From: JBIOHJ01 sp044448905
GTDB lineage: Bacteria > Bacteroidota > Bacteroidia > AKYH767-A > OLB10
Length of the DNA stretch: 7,149 nucleotides
Reading direction: 5' to 3'
NCBI GenBank assembly: GCA_044448905.1
Contig: JBIOHJ010000150.1
Span: 1-7,149, forward strand
Shown here: positions 6,124 through 7,149 of the stretch, in pieces
How the letters are laid out: each line of letters opens with the position of its first letter
Numbering within the stretch: position 1 is the stretch's first letter
Program-made: the position numbers and the translations under genes
Notes under the pieces: generated by a model
Told to the model about the DNA's origin: nothing
What the model saw: only the letters and a program-made list of their open reading frames with translations
Databases searched by the model: none

Positions 6124-6717
6124 ATGAATAAACTTTTGTGCTTAACCTTAATTTTCACAGCGTGTGGACAAAAACAACCTATACCAAACAACACAGAATC
6201 AGATACCATAAAGAAAACTCCCGATAAAGTTGAAATATTTTCAGATACTTTAAATGAAGCAAAGGAGATATTCAGCGAGCCTGTTCCCTTAAACGAAATC
6301 AAACAACTTAATTTTCTTGAGACAACATCAGGTGTTGCCGTAATATCTGAAACCAAAATCTTCTGTAAACCATCTGAGGCTGGATTTTTTGGTTTTTACT
6401 ATATGTTTAATAAAACGAAACAACCCTGGGATTATATTGGAATACTAAAAGTCCATACAACTGATAAGCCCGAGAAATGGAGATTTGATACGAAGAACGA
6501 AATCTTTGTTGAAATTGAATTAGAAAATACTGATATATCAGTTTGGGACAGCATAAAAGTTGGGGTAAGTGAAGGTGGGTTAATGAAATTTATCGGTGAC
6601 AACTTTCATTATAAAAAAGGCACAATTGTTTATGCCGAACTTGGTGACTTTAAAGCTAACTTTACAATCGCTGATGACAAAATAAGTAAGTTGAAAGTGG
6701 GGCGATATTGCAAGTAA
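6124..6717 (+). CDS. Predicted lipoprotein of unknown family
   Basis: This is a 197-residue protein. I chose the ATG at 6124 because it gives MNKLLCLTLIFTACGQ, a short lipoprotein signal with lipobox FTAC and lipidated Cys14. The in-frame ATG at 6112 lies inside the repeated 15-nt core and would only add MLTA. After the Cys comes a polar linker (about 15-50) rich in Thr, Asp, Lys and Pro. It leads into a globular part with alternating beta-type stretches, including SGVAVISETKIFCKPS (about 68-83), the aromatic GFFGFYYMF and the C-terminal KLKVGRYCK. I recognise no family and assign no function. The gene looks more A/T-rich, with more AAA, AGA and ATA codons, than the phosphorylase to its left, which suggests separate ancestry. 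It is enclosed by structured repeats with matching cores, so it looks like a mobile cassette cargo. Confidence 0.75.
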   Translation: MNKLLCLTLIFTACGQKQPIPNNTESDTIKKTPDKVEIFSDTLNEAKEIFSEPVPLNEIKQLNFLETTSGVAVISETKIFCKPSEAGFFGFYYMFNKTKQPWDYIGILKVHTTDKPEKWRFDTKNEIFVEIELENTDISVWDSIKVGVSEGGLMKFIGDNFHYKKGTIVYAELGDFKANFTIADDKISKLKVGRYCK

Positions 6718-6745
6718 CGGACAGCAGCACTGCCTATAACAGTAA

Positions 6746-6868
6746 GATTAAAAGAAATAAAAAAAAGAAGGGCTTTGAGAGGTAAACAAAGAGTTGAGCT
6801 TCTAATAAACAGTGTAGGTAAACGAACAGTAGTGCTTCTAAACCCTTCTTTTTTTTATTTCTTTAATC
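6746..6868. repeat. 22-bp perfect AT-rich stem with a 70-nt loop
   Basis: Bases 6751-6772 pair perfectly with 6843-6864: GAAGGG against CCCTTC, eight A against eight T, then ATAAAG-type pairs. After a bulged A at 6750, GATT (6746-6749) pairs with AATC (6865-6868). In the + direction CCCTTC is followed by eight T, and by symmetry the - direction also ends in T. The stem therefore resembles a bidirectional intrinsic terminator, except that its 70-nt loop is unusually long. Confidence 0.85.
6780..6841. repeat. Two 26-nt direct repeats within the hairpin loop
   Basis: Units at 6780-6805 and 6816-6841 agree at 22 of 26 positions with a period of 36. Both begin AGGTAAAC and end GCTTCTAA. They fill most of the loop between the arms of the 22-bp stem. 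They may be an internal duplication or paired protein-binding sites in an otherwise non-coding loop. Confidence 0.75.
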
Positions 6869-6975
6869 CCTTCTTCGTTATGCGCAATGCTTGGGCGACA
6901 CTGCTAACATCAAACTGACTGCAAGAATTGCGAAGCACTCATGAACACCTTTAAAAAATAAAAGAGAGTGAATAA

Positions 6976-7050
6976 ATGAACGAACAAAACACAGTAGCAC
7001 CAGACAAACTAATTTGGGAGTATCTGATAAAAAAAAGAAAACAACAATAA
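6976..7050 (+). CDS. Possible 24-residue small ORF upstream of the DUF1801 gene
   Basis: ATG at 6976 opens MNEQNTVAPDKLIWEY and ends with KKRKQQ before TAA (7048-7050). A purine-rich AGAGAG lies about 7 nt upstream of the ATG. The frame is the same as that of the DUF1801 gene, which starts 3 nt after this stop. It could be a leader peptide coupling translation, a short unknown protein, or chance in a purine-rich stretch. No family is recognised. Bases 6892-6975, between the core repeat and this ORF, show nothing else. Confidence 0.22.
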   Translation: MNEQNTVAPDKLIWEYLIKKRKQQ

Positions 7051-7053
7051 TAT

Positions 7054-7149
7054 ATGCAATCAAAAGCAACAACACCGGATGAGTATATCGCTGAATTGCC
7101 AGCAGATAGAAAAGAAGCAATGACAAAATTGCGTAAAGAAGTATTAAAA
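7054..7149 (+). CDS. DUF1801 (YdhG-like) family protein, 5' end only
   Basis: Only the first 32 codons are present; the frame is still open at the window edge. The start MQSKATTPDEYIAELPADRK, followed by EAMTKLRKEVLK, is the typical opening of DUF1801 proteins, small cytoplasmic proteins with the YdhG/CyaY-like fold. Family members usually begin with T-x-x-E-Y-I-x-x-L-P and then a helix of the R(K/E)xxxxLR(K/E) type, as seen here. The biochemical function is not established. The start is fixed by the in-frame TAA immediately upstream (7048-7050). It would be the cargo of the second cassette-like unit that begins after the core at 6877-6891. Confidence 0.75.
   Translation, partial: MQSKATTPDEYIAELPADRKEAMTKLRKEVLK

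Larger units (their letters stand above)
6726..6891. repeat. Long-hairpin attC-like element, right of the lipoprotein gene
   Basis: Nine nt after the lipoprotein stop codon starts AGCACTGCCTATAAC (6726-6740). It pairs with GTTATGCGCAATGCT (6877-6891) at 13 of 15 positions, counting one G-U. Internal unpaired bases follow (6741-6745 and 6869-6876), then the AT-rich stem at 6746-6772/6843-6868. The layout of end box, unpaired spacer, inner stem and variable loop is that of an attC site. The right box GTTATGC fits GTTRRRY at 6 of 7 positions; the left box CTATAAC fits RYYYAAC at 5 of 7. At 166 nt it is somewhat longer than typical attC sites. The inverted core here also matches the core at 6102-6116 with one mismatch, so the lipoprotein gene is flanked by inverted copies. 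Confidence 0.45.

Noticed and set aside
6096..6356. 86-residue - strand open frame opposite the lipoprotein gene
   Set aside because: It is a shadow of the lipoprotein frame with no recognisable motif, and it runs into the left hairpin element.
6102..6742. Insertion sequence with terminal inverted repeats
   Set aside because: The inverted cores flank the gene, but the cargo shows no transposase features and I found no target-site duplication outside them. The direct third copy at 6877-6891 fits a cassette array better.
6878..7126. 82-residue hydrophobic open frame on the - strand
   Set aside because: It covers the DUF1801 start and the repeat core. Its Leu/Phe/Ile-rich sequence is what an A/T-rich purine strand yields when read in reverse, and it has no domain pattern.

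Overview
The window most likely comes from the chromosome of a Bacteroidota (Bacteroidetes) bacterium. I infer this from the protein families: a DUF4197 secreted protein, two-domain universal stress proteins, a Bacteroidetes-style PNP/UDP phosphorylase and a membrane-anchored glucosaminidase. Strong Shine-Dalgarno sequences are largely absent, and several promoter-like matches fit the phylum's consensus (TTTG, about 20 nt, TAnnTTTG). No genus can be named from the sequence alone.

Left part (1-3257), ordinary chromosomal genes. On the + strand are a membrane-anchored glucosaminidase (36-695) and a small TfoX-N-like protein (748-1134). The latter overlaps by 11 nt, tail to tail, with cinA on the - strand (1124-2362). 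cinA is divergent from a secreted DUF4197 protein (2505-3227). A perfect small palindrome (2473-2487) lies between cinA and DUF4197, inside a candidate cinA promoter. Its core recurs just before the start of the TfoX-like gene.

Middle part (3258-5959). Two tandem two-domain universal stress proteins form a likely - strand operon (4169-5044, then 3258-4148). They are divergent from a PNP/UDP-family nucleoside phosphorylase (5087-5959). The intergenic gap is only 42 bp, and the best promoter match for the stress operon has its -33 box inside the phosphorylase gene. Stress sensing, nucleoside salvage and NMN recycling (cinA) all fit nucleotide housekeeping, but only the shared control region suggests a direct link.

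Right part (5960-7149), the accessory-looking and most interesting region. A small unrecognised lipoprotein gene (6124-6717) sits between two structured non-coding elements. Each ends on its right with a near-identical 15-nt core (GTTATAGGCAATGCT at 6102-6116; GTTATGCGCAATGCT at 6877-6891). The right-hand element also begins with the inverted core (6726-6740). Between their cores both elements contain long hairpins: four related 14-15-nt arms on the left, and a 22-bp AT-rich stem with a 70-nt loop holding a direct repeat on the right. This core-gene-inverted core-hairpin-core layout resembles integron gene cassettes with attC sites, although the cores deviate from the canonical attC consensus and no integrase is in the window. 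After the second core comes a second candidate cassette with a tiny ORF and the start of a DUF1801-family gene that runs off the window.
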